Shown: positions 42,242 through 51,775, numbered from the stretch's first letter. The stretch: 64,000 bases of DNA from Mesorhizobium sp. ORS 3359 (GCA_000824845.1 CCNC01000186.1:1-64000), one strand, 5' to 3'. The notes: a model not told the origin generated them from the letters alone. Numbers and translations are program-made.

Positions 42242-43381
42242 ATGATTGCCGTATTCTTTCGTAATAAGCCGCTGAGGCGCCGCCTCGTCGCCGGCTCGAT
42301 CGCCGCTCTTGCCTGCGGCGCCGCCCTGGTATGGCATGGCGCCAGAAGTGAAGCTTCGAATGTCGCGCCGGCCATGCCCGAGGCAAAGCTGGTCAAGGCA
42401 GTTTCGGTCTCGCCGGCTCCGGTCGCGGAAAACCACGTCGCCATCGGCGAGATCGAGCCGAGGCTGGAGAGCGATCTCGGGTTTCGCGTTTCCGGCAAGC
42501 TCATCCAGCGTAGCGCCGAGGTTGGCGCGACGGTGAAGAAGGGCGAGGTTCTTGCCCGCATCGACGACCAGGATTATCGCAATCGGCTGGCCAGTGCCGA
42601 GGCCGATGTCGCAGCGGCCCAGGCCGTGCTGGTCGAAGCCAGCGCTGCCGAAGCGCGCATCAGGGCCCTGCTCGCCAAGGGTTTCACGACACGCGCCAAT
42701 CACGACGCGACGCTGAAGAATCTGCGCTCGGCCGAGGCCAAGCTGAAATCAGCGAACATCGCCTTCGCGATGGCCAAGGACCAGCTCAGCTATACAGAGC
42801 TGCGTGCGGAGTTCGACGGCATCGTCACCGCCACCGGCGCACAAGCCGGGCAGTCGGTCAATGTCGGACAGATGGTGGCACGCCTTGCTGATCCCAGCAA
42901 CCGCGACGCGGTGTTCTCGATCGCGGAAGCCGCCTTTGCCAGCGATCGGCGTGGCAGGAAGATCCCCGCAGTCACCGTCTCGCTGCTCAGCAATCCTGCA
43001 ATCTCGACGACCGGCACGGTTCGCGAAATCGCGCCGATGGCCGACGCCGCCACCCGCACCTTCCAGGTGAAGGTCTCGCTCGAGAACGCGCCGGATGAGA
43101 TGCGCTTCGGCGCAAGTGTCGCCGGCCGGGTCGGGATCGCGGGTGCGCCGGTCGTGCAGCTGCCCGGCAGCGCACTGTTCGACAAGGATGGCCAGCCCGC
43201 CGTCTGGGTGGTCTCCGCTTCATCCGGGGTCGAGCTCAAGCCCGTCACGGTCGCACGCTACGAAACCGAGCGCGTCGTCGTCAGCAATGGGCTCGTCAAA
43301 GGCGATCTGGTCGTCACCGCCGGCGTAAACCGGCTGCGGGAACACGAAAAAGTCCGTATCGTTGAGGGAGACGGAAAATGA
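42242..43381 (+). CDS. RND efflux periplasmic adaptor
   Basis: The product (379 aa) is an AcrA/MexE-type adaptor: N-terminal membrane anchor or signal (LVAGSIAALACGAALVWHG), lipoyl halves ESDLGFRVSGKLIQRSAEVG and TELRAEFDGIVTATGAQAGQ around a short coiled coil, and a beta-barrel domain (MRFGASVAGRVGIAG). There is no obvious lipobox at the anchor end. ATG 42242 follows GGAGACAAC. The last 4 bases overlap the monooxygenase gene. It bridges the RND pump encoded two genes later and an outer-membrane channel not in this window. Confidence 0.92.
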   Translation: MIAVFFRNKPLRRRLVAGSIAALACGAALVWHGARSEASNVAPAMPEAKLVKAVSVSPAPVAENHVAIGEIEPRLESDLGFRVSGKLIQRSAEVGATVKKGEVLARIDDQDYRNRLASAEADVAAAQAVLVEASAAEARIRALLAKGFTTRANHDATLKNLRSAEAKLKSANIAFAMAKDQLSYTELRAEFDGIVTATGAQAGQSVNVGQMVARLADPSNRDAVFSIAEAAFASDRRGRKIPAVTVSLLSNPAISTTGTVREIAPMADAATRTFQVKVSLENAPDEMRFGASVAGRVGIAGAPVVQLPGSALFDKDGQPAVWVVSASSGVELKPVTVARYETERVVVSNGLVKGDLVVTAGVNRLREHEKVRIVEGDGK

Positions 43382-44952
43382 CCATGTCCAAGACGAAGGT
43401 CCTTATCGCCGGCGCCGGCCCGACCGGCCTCACGCTGGCGCTCTGGCTCACCAGGCTTGGCGTTCCCGTGCGCGTCTTCGACAAGGCCACCGCTCCGGGG
43501 GAGACCTCGCGGGCGCTCGCCGTCCAGGCGCGCACGCTGGAGTTCCACCGCCAGATCGGCATCGTCGATGACGTGCTCGAAGCCGGCCTGAAGATCGAGC
43601 AGCTCACTGTGCACACGCCGGCCGGCGTCGCTGCAAGGCTGCCGCTGGCCGACTTCGGCCGCGGCATCAGCCCTTATTCCTTCGCCTTCGCGCTGCCGCA
43701 GGACATCCACGAACGCGTGCTGATCACGCATCTGGAGCGCGCCGGCGTCGAGGTCGAACGCGGCACCGAGTTAGTCGCGTTCCAGGACAAGGGCCATGCG
43801 GTCATCGCGACGCTGAGCAAGGAAGGCCACATGGAGACCGTCGTCGCCGACTACCTCGCCGGTTGCGACGGCGCCCACAGCGCCGTGCGGCATGGGCTCA
43901 ATATCGGCTTTCCCGGCGGCGCCTATGAACAGTCCTTCTATGTCGCCGACGTGAAAGGCCGGGGCGACATTACGCGCAATGGCATGGACACGACCATCAG
44001 CACTTACGGTTTCGCCATCGTCATGCCGGTCCGGCAGTCGGGTTCGATCCGGCTGATCGGTATCGTGCCGAAGGCGCATCAGGCGGACGAGACGATCAGC
44101 TTCGAGGCGATCCGCGGCGACGTCGAGCGCGACACTGGCGTGACCGTCGACGAGGTCAACTGGTTCTCGACCTACCGGGTCCATCACCGCGTCGCCGAGA
44201 ATTTTCGCGTTGGCCGGGTGTTCCTCTGCGGCGATGCCGGCCACATCCACAGTCCGGCCGGCGGCCAGGGCATGAACACCGGCATGGGTGACGCGGTGAA
44301 CCTTGCCTGGAAGCTCGCCGCCGTGGTGCAGGGCCGAGCCGAACCGCGCCTGCTCGACAGCTACGAGCCGGAGCGTATCGCCTTCGCCCACAGACTGATC
44401 GAGAGCACGGACCAGGCCTTCCGCATCGCCACCAGCCGCTCGCGGCTCGTCGGCCTGTTCCGGCGCTATCTGATGCCGAAGATCCTGAACATCGCGCTGC
44501 GCACGTCATATGGCTCGAGCGCCTTCTTCGGCGTCATCTCGCAGGCGGCGATCCAGTACCGCGCCGGCCCAATCAGTTCGGGCACAGCAGGCAAGATCAG
44601 CGGCGGCGACCGCCTGCCCTATGTGCCGATGCCAGGTAACGACAATTTCGAGCCGCTGCGCTCGCTCGACTGGCAGGTGCATGTCTATGGCGAGGCCAAT
44701 GCCGAGTTCCGGGCGATGCTGGCATCGACCGGCGTTCCGGTGCACGCCTTCGCCTGGTCTGAAGCAGCGGCGAAAGCCGGCCTGCAGCGCGACGCCGCCT
44801 ATCTGGTGAGGCCGGACGGGCATGTTGCACTTGCATCGCCGGTGCAGGAGGCCGCCGGCTTCCAGCGCTATCTCGCCGGTCTCGCCATCAAGCCGAGGAC
44901 AGCGGAGCGTGCGCCCTACCGCGTGCCGGGCACCATGCACAGCCTGGCCTGA
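43378..44952 (+). CDS. FAD-dependent aromatic monooxygenase (PheA/TfdB type)
   Basis: The product (524 aa) is a class A flavoprotein hydroxylase. The dinucleotide motif GAGPTG is at residues 12-17, the DG motif is in YLAGCDGAHSAVRHG, and the second FAD motif is LCGDAGHIHSPAGGQGMNTG near 284-302. A thioredoxin-like C-terminal domain may follow. Relatives hydroxylate phenols, anthracyclines, rifampicin or tetracyclines. It is translationally coupled to the RND adaptor and 114 bases before the pump, so it may modify the compound the pump expels. Substrate unknown. Confidence 0.88.
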   Translation: MTMSKTKVLIAGAGPTGLTLALWLTRLGVPVRVFDKATAPGETSRALAVQARTLEFHRQIGIVDDVLEAGLKIEQLTVHTPAGVAARLPLADFGRGISPYSFAFALPQDIHERVLITHLERAGVEVERGTELVAFQDKGHAVIATLSKEGHMETVVADYLAGCDGAHSAVRHGLNIGFPGGAYEQSFYVADVKGRGDITRNGMDTTISTYGFAIVMPVRQSGSIRLIGIVPKAHQADETISFEAIRGDVERDTGVTVDEVNWFSTYRVHHRVAENFRVGRVFLCGDAGHIHSPAGGQGMNTGMGDAVNLAWKLAAVVQGRAEPRLLDSYEPERIAFAHRLIESTDQAFRIATSRSRLVGLFRRYLMPKILNIALRTSYGSSAFFGVISQAAIQYRAGPISSGTAGKISGGDRLPYVPMPGNDNFEPLRSLDWQVHVYGEANAEFRAMLASTGVPVHAFAWSEAAAKAGLQRDAAYLVRPDGHVALASPVQEAAGFQRYLAGLAIKPRTAERAPYRVPGTMHSLA

Positions 44953-45066
44953 CCCGCGACAGTGCCCGCCAGACAGCGGGCGCTGACTTGAACCCAACCA
45001 TCATCTTTTTGACCAGCCGGCAGAAGCCGGCGGAACGCGCCTTCGCGCGCCGAGAGGGATTTTGTC

Positions 45067-48000
45067 ATGAGCAGCTTCAATCTTTCCGAATGGGCGCTGC
45101 GCCACCGCAGCTTCATCGTCTACCTGATGATCGCGGCGGCATTGGCCGGCCTCTATGCGTATCGCGGCCTTGGCCGCGAGGAGGACCCGCCCTTCACCAT
45201 CAAGACAATGGTGGTGAAGACGATGTGGCCGGGCGCCAGCACCAGCGAGACGGTCGAGCAGATCACCGACCGCGTCGAGAAGAAGCTCGAGGAGCTGCCC
45301 GATCTCGACTACGTCAAGAGCTACACCAAGCCCGGCGAATCCGTCGTCTTCGTCAATCTGAAGGACACGGTCGCAAGCGACCAGGTGCAGCCGCTCTGGT
45401 ACCAGGTGCGCAAGAAGCTGAGCGACATCAAGCCGACACTGCCGTCCGGCGTGCAGGGCCCGTTCTTCAACGACGAATTCGGCGACACCTATTCACTGAT
45501 CTACGCACTTACCTCCGACAGCCTCAGCCACCGTGAGCTGAAGGACATGGCGACCAGCCTGCGCGCCGGGCTGCTCACGGTGAAGGACGTCGCCAAGGTC
45601 GACCTGATCGGCCAGCAGGACGAGAAGATCTATCTCGAGTTCTCCACCCAGAAGGTAGCGGCGCTGGGCCTCGACGTCGGCACGCTGACGCAGGCTTTGC
45701 AGGCGCAGAACGCGCTGACGCCGAGCGGCACGGTCGATTCCGGCCCGGAGCGGATATCCATCCGTGTTTCCGGCAGCTTCACCTCCGAAGAGAGCCTTAA
45801 GGCGATCAACTTCTACGCAAACGGCCATTACTTCCAGCTGGGCGACGTTGCCGAGGTAAAGCGCGCCTATTCTGACCCGCCACAGCCGATGTTCCGCTTC
45901 AACGGCCAGCCGGCCGTGGGCATCGCCGTCTCGATGAGGGCCGGCGGCGACGCGCTGGCGCTGGGCGAAAACGTCAAGGAGAAGATCCATGGGATGCAGG
46001 CCGAGCTGCCGCTGGGCGTCGAGCTCGGCATGGTCGCCGACCAGTCGCATGTCGTCGAAGAATCCGTCGGCGAGTTCACCAAGAGCCTCGGCGAAGCGAT
46101 CGCCATCGTGCTCGCCGTGTCGCTCTTGGCGCTCGGCTGGCGTCCGGGCGTCGTCGTTGCGGTCGCCATCCCGCTGGTCCTGGCGATCACGTTCGTTACC
46201 ATGGAGTATTTCGGCATCTCCTTGCAGCGTATCTCGCTCGGCGCGCTGATCATCGCGCTCGGCCTTCTCGTCGACGACGCCATGATCGCGGTCGAAATGA
46301 TGATCGCCCGCATGGAGGAAGGCTACGACAAGATCTCTGCTGCCACCTACGCCTATACCTCCACCGCTTTCCCGATGCTGACCGGCACTGTGGTGACGAT
46401 CGCCGGTTTCGTGCCGGTGGGTTTTGCCAAGAGCGGCGCCGGCGAATACTGCTTCTCGCTGTTCGCGGTGGTCGCCATCGCGCTCGTCGTCTCCTGGGGG
46501 GTGGCGGTGCTGTTCACGCCGCTGACCGGCGTCTTCCTGCTGCCCGATCGCATCAAGGGCCATAGCGGCAGCCATCAGTCTTCGCGCATCGCCCGCGGCT
46601 TCCAGGCGCTGCTCGACGCCGCCATGCGGGCGAAGTGGCTGGTGCTGTCGGCGACCGCCGGGCTGTTCGCACTCTCGGTCTTGGCCATGGGCTTCGTCGG
46701 TCAGGAGTTCTTCCCGAAGTCGGACCGGCCGGAGGTGATGCTGGACCTTACGCTGCCGCGCACCGCTTCGATCAAGGCGACCGGCGCCGTCGTTGAGCGC
46801 GTCGAAAAGCTGCTTGCTTCAGACCCTGACATCGACCATTGGAGCTTCTATGTCGGCCAGGGAGCGGTGCGCTTCTACCTGCCGCTCGACGCTCAGCTCG
46901 CCAACGACTTCTTCGCTCAAGCCGTCGTGGTGACCAAGGGCCACGCCGTGCGCCAGGCCGTCATCGACCGGCTGGAGAAGGAGCTGTCGACCGGCTTCGA
47001 CGACGTCATGGCCCGCGTCACGCCGCTGGAGCTTGGCCCGCCGGTCGGCTGGCCGCTGAAGTTCCGCGTCTCGGGTCCGGACCCGGACAAGACGCGGAGC
47101 CTTGCACAGCAGTTCGCGCAAGTGCTCGGCAGTGACGCAGCGGTGCGCAACATCAACTACGACTGGAACGAGCCGGCCAAGGTCATCGGGGTCGAGGTCG
47201 ACCAGGACCGGGCGCGCGCGCTTGGCATCTCCTCGCAGCAGCTGTCGGAGACGATCAACGCGATCCTGTCCGGCTCGAAGATCACGCAAATGCGCGACGA
47301 CATCTATCTCGTCGACATCGTCGCCCGCGCCGTGGATTCGGAACGCGCCAGCATCGACACGCTGCGCGGCCTGACGATCAGCGCGTCGGGCGGACGGCGC
47401 GTGCCGCTCGAGCAGGTGGCGAAGCTCAGCTACCAGACCGAGCCGCCGCTGATCTGGCGCCGTGGCCGCCTGCCGACCGTGACGGTGCAGGCCGACGTCG
47501 CGCCCGGCGAGAACGCCACCGTCGTCTCGAAGCGGCTGCAGAAGGCGATCGCTGGATTCAAGGCGGAGCTGCCGGTGCGCTACAGCGTCGAACAGGGCGG
47601 CGTGATCGAGGACAGCGCCAAGGCACAGGCCAGCATCTTCGTGGTCTTTCCGCTGATGCTGTTCATCATGGCGACGGTGCTGATGATCCAGCTGATGAGT
47701 TTTCAGCGCCTCGTGCTGGTGCTGCTCACCGCTCCGCTCGCGATCATCGGCGTTGCCGGCGCGCTGCTCCTATCGGGCGCTCCGATGGGCTTCGTCGCCA
47801 TCCTCGGCGTGATGTCGCTGATCGGCATGGTGATCCGCAACTCGGTGATCCTGATCGCTCAGATCGACCAGCACATTGCCGCCGGCGAAGAACCCTGGGC
47901 CGCGGTGATCAGCGCCAGCACGCATCGGCTGCGGCCGATCCTGCTCACGGCCGCGGCTGCTATCCTCGGCATGATCCCGATCGCGCCGACGGTGTTCTGG

Positions 48001-48162
48001 GGACCGATGGCTTACGCCGTGATGGGCGGACTGATGGTGGCGACCGTGCTGACGCTGGTCTTCCTGCCGACGCTCTACGTCACCTGGTTCGGCATCAAGG
48101 CGCCGACAGCGACGGCGGCAGCGGCCGAGCCGGCCAACCAACCGCAGGCCATAGCGGCCTGA
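45067..48162 (+). CDS. RND multidrug efflux transporter
   Basis: The inner-membrane pump (1031 aa) has 12 helices and two large periplasmic loops. Family elements: GREEDPPF and VKTMWPGAS at the N-terminus, RISLGALIIALGLLVDDAMI with the paired Asp of the proton relay in helix 4, and SLIGMVIRNSVILI in the second half. This is the drug-type (HAE) pump rather than a heavy-metal one, judged by the helix-4 Asp pair. GAGAGG lies upstream of ATG 45067. It is the third gene of the adaptor, monooxygenase, pump operon. Confidence 0.95.
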   Translation: MSSFNLSEWALRHRSFIVYLMIAAALAGLYAYRGLGREEDPPFTIKTMVVKTMWPGASTSETVEQITDRVEKKLEELPDLDYVKSYTKPGESVVFVNLKDTVASDQVQPLWYQVRKKLSDIKPTLPSGVQGPFFNDEFGDTYSLIYALTSDSLSHRELKDMATSLRAGLLTVKDVAKVDLIGQQDEKIYLEFSTQKVAALGLDVGTLTQALQAQNALTPSGTVDSGPERISIRVSGSFTSEESLKAINFYANGHYFQLGDVAEVKRAYSDPPQPMFRFNGQPAVGIAVSMRAGGDALALGENVKEKIHGMQAELPLGVELGMVADQSHVVEESVGEFTKSLGEAIAIVLAVSLLALGWRPGVVVAVAIPLVLAITFVTMEYFGISLQRISLGALIIALGLLVDDAMIAVEMMIARMEEGYDKISAATYAYTSTAFPMLTGTVVTIAGFVPVGFAKSGAGEYCFSLFAVVAIALVVSWGVAVLFTPLTGVFLLPDRIKGHSGSHQSSRIARGFQALLDAAMRAKWLVLSATAGLFALSVLAMGFVGQEFFPKSDRPEVMLDLTLPRTASIKATGAVVERVEKLLASDPDIDHWSFYVGQGAVRFYLPLDAQLANDFFAQAVVVTKGHAVRQAVIDRLEKELSTGFDDVMARVTPLELGPPVGWPLKFRVSGPDPDKTRSLAQQFAQVLGSDAAVRNINYDWNEPAKVIGVEVDQDRARALGISSQQLSETINAILSGSKITQMRDDIYLVDIVARAVDSERASIDTLRGLTISASGGRRVPLEQVAKLSYQTEPPLIWRRGRLPTVTVQADVAPGENATVVSKRLQKAIAGFKAELPVRYSVEQGGVIEDSAKAQASIFVVFPLMLFIMATVLMIQLMSFQRLVLVLLTAPLAIIGVAGALLLSGAPMGFVAILGVMSLIGMVIRNSVILIAQIDQHIAAGEEPWAAVISASTHRLRPILLTAAAAILGMIPIAPTVFWGPMAYAVMGGLMVATVLTLVFLPTLYVTWFGIKAPTATAAAAEPANQPQAIAA

Positions 48163-48184
48163 GCCTGCAACGCAACCCGACACA

Positions 48185-48207
48185 GATCACGGCGCACCGC
48201 CGTGATC
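48185..48207. terminator. Strong GC-rich hairpin after the RND pump gene
   Basis: GATCACGGCG (48185-48194) pairs perfectly with CGCCGTGATC (48198-48207) around a 3-base loop, 23 bases after the pump stop. It lacks a U-tract and lies before the next start at 48233, so it may end or process the operon mRNA. Confidence 0.45.
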
Positions 48208-48232
48208 ACTCCCAACCCCGAAAGGAACGATC

Positions 48233-48646
48233 ATGTCCATCTTCTACGGAAATCTCCTTGTTCGCTTCAACGCCGGCTTCCTGATGCTGGCCTCGGCCGG
48301 CGGGCTTTTCACCGATATCGCCGGCTCCTTCTTCGGGCGGGGCCCGGAAGCGATCCTGCTAGGCGATGCGCCAGGCACCGGCATCGGCTTCATCGAGGCG
48401 CACGGGCTTGCGCTGATCATCGGCGTGACGCTCTGGCGCATCGCATACTCCCACAATTGGCACGCCGTCCTGGCTGCCGTGCATGTGCTGCTCGGAACGG
48501 CAAATCTCCTGTTCTGGCAGTTCTTCATCGCCGCCGATGTGCTCGTCGTCGGCTACGTCACAACCGCAGCGCACTTTATGTTCGCGGTTGCTCACCTGGC
48601 GGCGCTGGCGGGCTCGGCCCGGCTTGCCGCTCAGACCTCCCACTAG
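48233..48646 (+). CDS. Small integral membrane protein, unknown function
   Basis: The protein (137 aa) has four hydrophobic stretches: LMLASAGGLFTDIAG, GLALIIGVTLWRIAY, AAVHVLLGTANLLFWQFF and FMFAVAHLAALAGSA. Two His-containing helices (NWHAVLAAVHVL, TAAHFMFAVAH) stand out. GAAAGGAACG precedes ATG 48233. I do not recognise the family. It is downstream of the RND pump, separated by the hairpin, and followed 29 bases later by a small secreted protein. Confidence 0.78.
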   Translation: MSIFYGNLLVRFNAGFLMLASAGGLFTDIAGSFFGRGPEAILLGDAPGTGIGFIEAHGLALIIGVTLWRIAYSHNWHAVLAAVHVLLGTANLLFWQFFIAADVLVVGYVTTAAHFMFAVAHLAALAGSARLAAQTSH

Positions 48647-48675
48647 ACTTCACCTCAACATCTGGAGAAACCAAC

Positions 48676-49008
48676 ATGCCCATGCAATCGCTCAAGAAAT
48701 ACCGCTCGGCCGCGGCCCTGCTCGCCCTTGCTATCACCGCCGTCGAGATCGTCGGCACGTCGGTGCCGACACTGTCGCTCGTCAGCGCTGCCGAGGCACG
48801 CATCGGAGCGCCCTGGACGCCACGCAGCGCGGCCGGTGTTGCCCGCCGCACCGCCACGTGGCGCGTGCTGCGGCACACCACGGCCTGGGTTGCGACCCTG
48901 CCTGCCGGCTGCGTGCGCACCAAGGTCAACGGCTTCGACGTCTGGCGCTGCGGCGGCACCTACTACCGGCTCTATCAGGGCCGCTACATCGTGGTGGTCG
49001 TTGATTGA
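48676..49008 (+). CDS. Small secreted protein with two-Cys motif
   Basis: The predicted protein (110 aa) starts at ATG 48676 after GGAGAAACC. An export signal (AALLALAITAVEIVGTSVPT, with AEA near residue 42) is followed by a basic linker and a compact C-terminal motif GCVRTKVNGFDVWRCGG, then YYRLYQGRYIVVVVD, with two Cys that could form a disulphide. This tail resembles those of small rhizobial envelope proteins without assigned role. Its last 25 bases overlap the end of the opposing regulator gene, an unusual convergent overlap. Confidence 0.75.
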   Translation: MPMQSLKKYRSAAALLALAITAVEIVGTSVPTLSLVSAAEARIGAPWTPRSAAGVARRTATWRVLRHTTAWVATLPAGCVRTKVNGFDVWRCGGTYYRLYQGRYIVVVVD

Positions 49009-50519
49009 GGCGGCTCGGGAATAGTCTCGCCGAGGGCAAGTCTGACGCCTTCGGCGAGATGCTCGGCATCGGCGCGGCTCTCGAAGGGCACCCCTCGCAG
49101 CGCATAGTCGAGCGGCGAAAACAGAGCGCCCTCCTCGATGAGGGCGATTTGCCGCCGCGCCTTCTCCATCTCGCCCATCTGGGCATAGCAGGCGGCGAGC
49201 CGCGTGCGAATCCAGGGCGCCGGGCGCGTCGCCAGCTCCAGCGCGTCGGCCGCCTGCCGGTATTCCCCCATCATGTAGAGCGCCAAGGCGCGGTCGAACT
49301 GATACCAGTGCGGATGCAAAGGATCGATGCGGATGCCGCGTGCCAGCCAGGTCAGCGCTTCCAGTGGCCGGCCGCGCATGGTCAGCAGCATGCCCATCTG
49401 CTCGATGCTGTCGGCATCGTAGGGATTGAGTTGCAGCGCGATGCGCATGTGATGCTCGGCCGCCTCGTGGTCACGCATATAGAGTCGGATCAGCGACTGC
49501 ACGCGGTGTCCTGTCGGCTGGTCCGGCGACAGCGCCAGGCCCTTGTCGGCAAGGTCGCGCGCATTCTCCAGAACCGCGTCGCTGGCGCGCCCGAATTCCC
49601 CATCCAATGCCCGCACAAGTCCAAGATAGGTGTAGGCCAGGCCGTAATTAGGGTCCTTGGCGATCGCGGCTTCGAACAGGGCTTCGGCGCCGCGCTGGTC
49701 GGTCTGGGCCGGATCGCGCAGCATCGCAAAGCCACGCAGCAGAAGCTCATAGGCGGCGAGGCTGGTGACCGGCTTGCGCGACGCCTGCTCCAGCCCGGCA
49801 TTGGCGACACGCGTGACCAGCCGGCTGACGATCTGCTCGACGATCTCGCGCTCGATCGCGAACAGCCCTTCACCCTGCGATTGGAAGCGGTCGCCCCAGA
49901 GCTGGCTCGCGGTGGCTATGTCGACGAGGCTGACGGCCACCACGACATGCTCGCCCTGGCGACGCAGCGACCCTTCGACCAGATAGTCGGCGCCGATGCG
50001 GGCGCGGATCTGCGGCCACTCGGCGCGGCCGAAGGAAGCGAAGGAGAAGCTTGAGTTCCGTGCCAGCACCGTGACCGTGCCGAAGCGGGCGACGCCGTTG
50101 ATCAGATCCTCGGCGAATCCGTCGACCATCGCCTCGTCGGCCGGATCGCCACTCTCATTGCGGAAGCGCACCACCGCGACGATCGGCTGGGTGTTGATCT
50201 CCGGTGCCGCCTCGGCCTCCGCGGCCAGCATATAGCCGCGCTTGGAGACGGTACGCACCATCTCGTCGCCCAGCACCTTGCGGATTTCGCGCACCGACTG
50301 GGTCAACGAATCTTCCGTGACATAGACGCCCGGCCAGACGACGTCCAACAGTTCCGATTTCGGCACGACGCGGCCCATGTTGCGGGCGAGATGCGAAAGC
50401 AGCGCATAGGCTTTCGGGCGCAGGAACAGCGGCTCGTTGACGCCGCGCAGCGTCCCCTTGGCAAGGTCGAGCGTGAACCCGCCGAACCGGAAGATCTGAT
50501 CGGCCGTGGCCGTCGTCAT
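48984..50519 (-). CDS. Winged-helix (OmpR-type) regulator with TolB-like and TPR domains
   Basis: The product (511 aa) has an N-terminal OmpR/PhoB-type winged helix (RPKAYALLSHLARNMGRVV, SLTQSVREIRKVLGDEM, VSKRGYMLAAE), a TolB/FlgO-like alpha/beta domain (GFAEDLINGVARFGTVTVLA, VEGSLRRQGEHVVVAVSLVD) and C-terminal TPR repeats (NYGLAYTYLGLVRALDGEFG, ADSIEQMGMLLTMRGRP). It lacks a receiver domain. The layout is like CadC/HilA-type regulators without the membrane helix. Start ATG 50519. Its own upstream region carries a perfect 20-bp tandem repeat. Targets unknown. Confidence 0.88.
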   Translation of the reverse strand: MTTATADQIFRFGGFTLDLAKGTLRGVNEPLFLRPKAYALLSHLARNMGRVVPKSELLDVVWPGVYVTEDSLTQSVREIRKVLGDEMVRTVSKRGYMLAAEAEAAPEINTQPIVAVVRFRNESGDPADEAMVDGFAEDLINGVARFGTVTVLARNSSFSFASFGRAEWPQIRARIGADYLVEGSLRRQGEHVVVAVSLVDIATASQLWGDRFQSQGEGLFAIEREIVEQIVSRLVTRVANAGLEQASRKPVTSLAAYELLLRGFAMLRDPAQTDQRGAEALFEAAIAKDPNYGLAYTYLGLVRALDGEFGRASDAVLENARDLADKGLALSPDQPTGHRVQSLIRLYMRDHEAAEHHMRIALQLNPYDADSIEQMGMLLTMRGRPLEALTWLARGIRIDPLHPHWYQFDRALALYMMGEYRQAADALELATRPAPWIRTRLAACYAQMGEMEKARRQIALIEEGALFSPLDYALRGVPFESRADAEHLAEGVRLALGETIPEPPQSTTTTM

Positions 50520-50570
50520 CGGGACACCCCTTCCCGCCTATCCGCATTGCCGCCCCGATTCCACTTCGAC

Positions 50571-50610
50571 GCGGCATGCGTGAGTGCATTGCGGCATGCG
50601 TGAGTGCATT
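50571..50610. repeat. Two perfect tandem 20-bp repeats
   Basis: Bases 50571-50590 are identical to 50591-50610; each holds GCATGC and ends TGAGTGCATT. They lie 52-91 bases upstream of the regulator start, two helical turns apart, as expected for paired binding sites. Confidence 0.75.
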
Positions 50611-50801
50611 ATTGCCTAGTGCGCAATTTCGATCAAACTGGCTGTCGGCGCCGCCGCCTCAGTAGGGCTGCCAAATGCGAGGACGCGCCGGAATTCGAAC
50701 GCTACGGCTCGAATTGGATGGAAATACCGGCAATGACGGGTTGGACATCCGGGTGCCGATCAACAATTGAGACGGCTGTCTCTTGTGCGGAAAAGGGTGA
50801 A

Positions 50802-51737
50802 CTACAGCTTCAAATTCCACGTTTGTCCGACCAAGTCCTTGCCGAAGGAATGATGGCGTTCCTCATCGACCAGCTTGAAACCCGCGGCCTGGTAGATGCG
50901 GCGGGCCGAGCCCAGTATGTCGTTGGTCCACAGCGTCAGCGTCTTGTAGCCCTTGGCGCGAGCGAAGGCGATGCACTCGTCGACCAGCCGCCGGCCGATG
51001 CCAAGGCCCCGCGCCGAAGGCTCGACATAGAGCAGCCTCAGCTTCGCCACCTCGGACGACTTGCGCACGACAAAGACCGAGCCGACCACCTCGCCTGCGC
51101 GCTCGGCGATCCAGGCGCGCTCCCATTGCGCGTCGAATTTCTTGACGAATTCGGCGAGGATCTCGGCGACCAGCGCCTCATAGGTTCCGTCCCAGCCATA
51201 CTCCTCGGTGTAGAGCATGCCCTGACGGCGCGTAACCCAGCCGATGTCGCCGACCTGGAGCGGCCGCAGGACATAGGGCACATTGGGTTCGGGGCGGTCG
51301 CCGAGCAGATCCTGGACGGTGCGCATGGCCTTGACCAGCCGCTCCTGGTCGGCGGGCGGCAAGCGGTCGAGCAGCGCGCGCACCTGGTCATGCGAATCCC
51401 GGTTGAGCGGCGCAAAAGCCTCGCGGCCCGCCGGCGTCAGCGCGATCGATGATCGGCGCGCGTCCGCCTCGCTGGCTTCGCGCTCGACCAGGCCACGCTC
51501 CTCGAATTTCTTCAAGAGGCGGCTGACATAGCCCGGGTCGAGGCCGAGGTCGCGCACCAGATCGCTGGCGACCAGCCCGTCGCGATGGGCAAGCTCATAG
51601 AGCACCCGCGCCTCTGTCAGCGAGAACGGGCTCTTCAGGAGGCCCTCGTCGAGCAGGCCGAGCTGGCGGGTGTAGAAGCGGTTGAAGGCGCGCACCGTGT
51701 CGATGCGCTCCTTGCCGGGGCGGTCGTGGATGGTCAT
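50802..51737 (-). CDS. MarR-type regulator fused to GNAT acetyltransferase
   Basis: The protein (311 aa) combines a MarR winged helix (PFSLTEARVLYELAHRDG, VRDLGLDPGYVSRLLKKFEE, REASEADARRSSIALTPAG) and, from about residue 150, a GNAT domain with the acetyl-CoA motif VEPSARGLGIGRRLVDECIA. Such fusions are frequent in proteobacteria; the enzymic substrate is usually unknown. A perfect 13-base palindrome (51776-51788) lies 38 bases upstream of ATG 51737, a likely autorepression site. It is a single-gene unit. Confidence 0.93.
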   Translation of the reverse strand: MTIHDRPGKERIDTVRAFNRFYTRQLGLLDEGLLKSPFSLTEARVLYELAHRDGLVASDLVRDLGLDPGYVSRLLKKFEERGLVEREASEADARRSSIALTPAGREAFAPLNRDSHDQVRALLDRLPPADQERLVKAMRTVQDLLGDRPEPNVPYVLRPLQVGDIGWVTRRQGMLYTEEYGWDGTYEALVAEILAEFVKKFDAQWERAWIAERAGEVVGSVFVVRKSSEVAKLRLLYVEPSARGLGIGRRLVDECIAFARAKGYKTLTLWTNDILGSARRIYQAAGFKLVDEERHHSFGKDLVGQTWNLKL

Positions 51738-51775
51738 CGGGTTTCCTCCTGTCCTTGACAGGATCGATCATTTAG

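Noticed and set aside
44964..44981. GCCCGC/GCGGGC hairpin after the monooxygenase gene
   Set aside because: Short stem inside an operon, with no U-tract; not enough for a terminator call.
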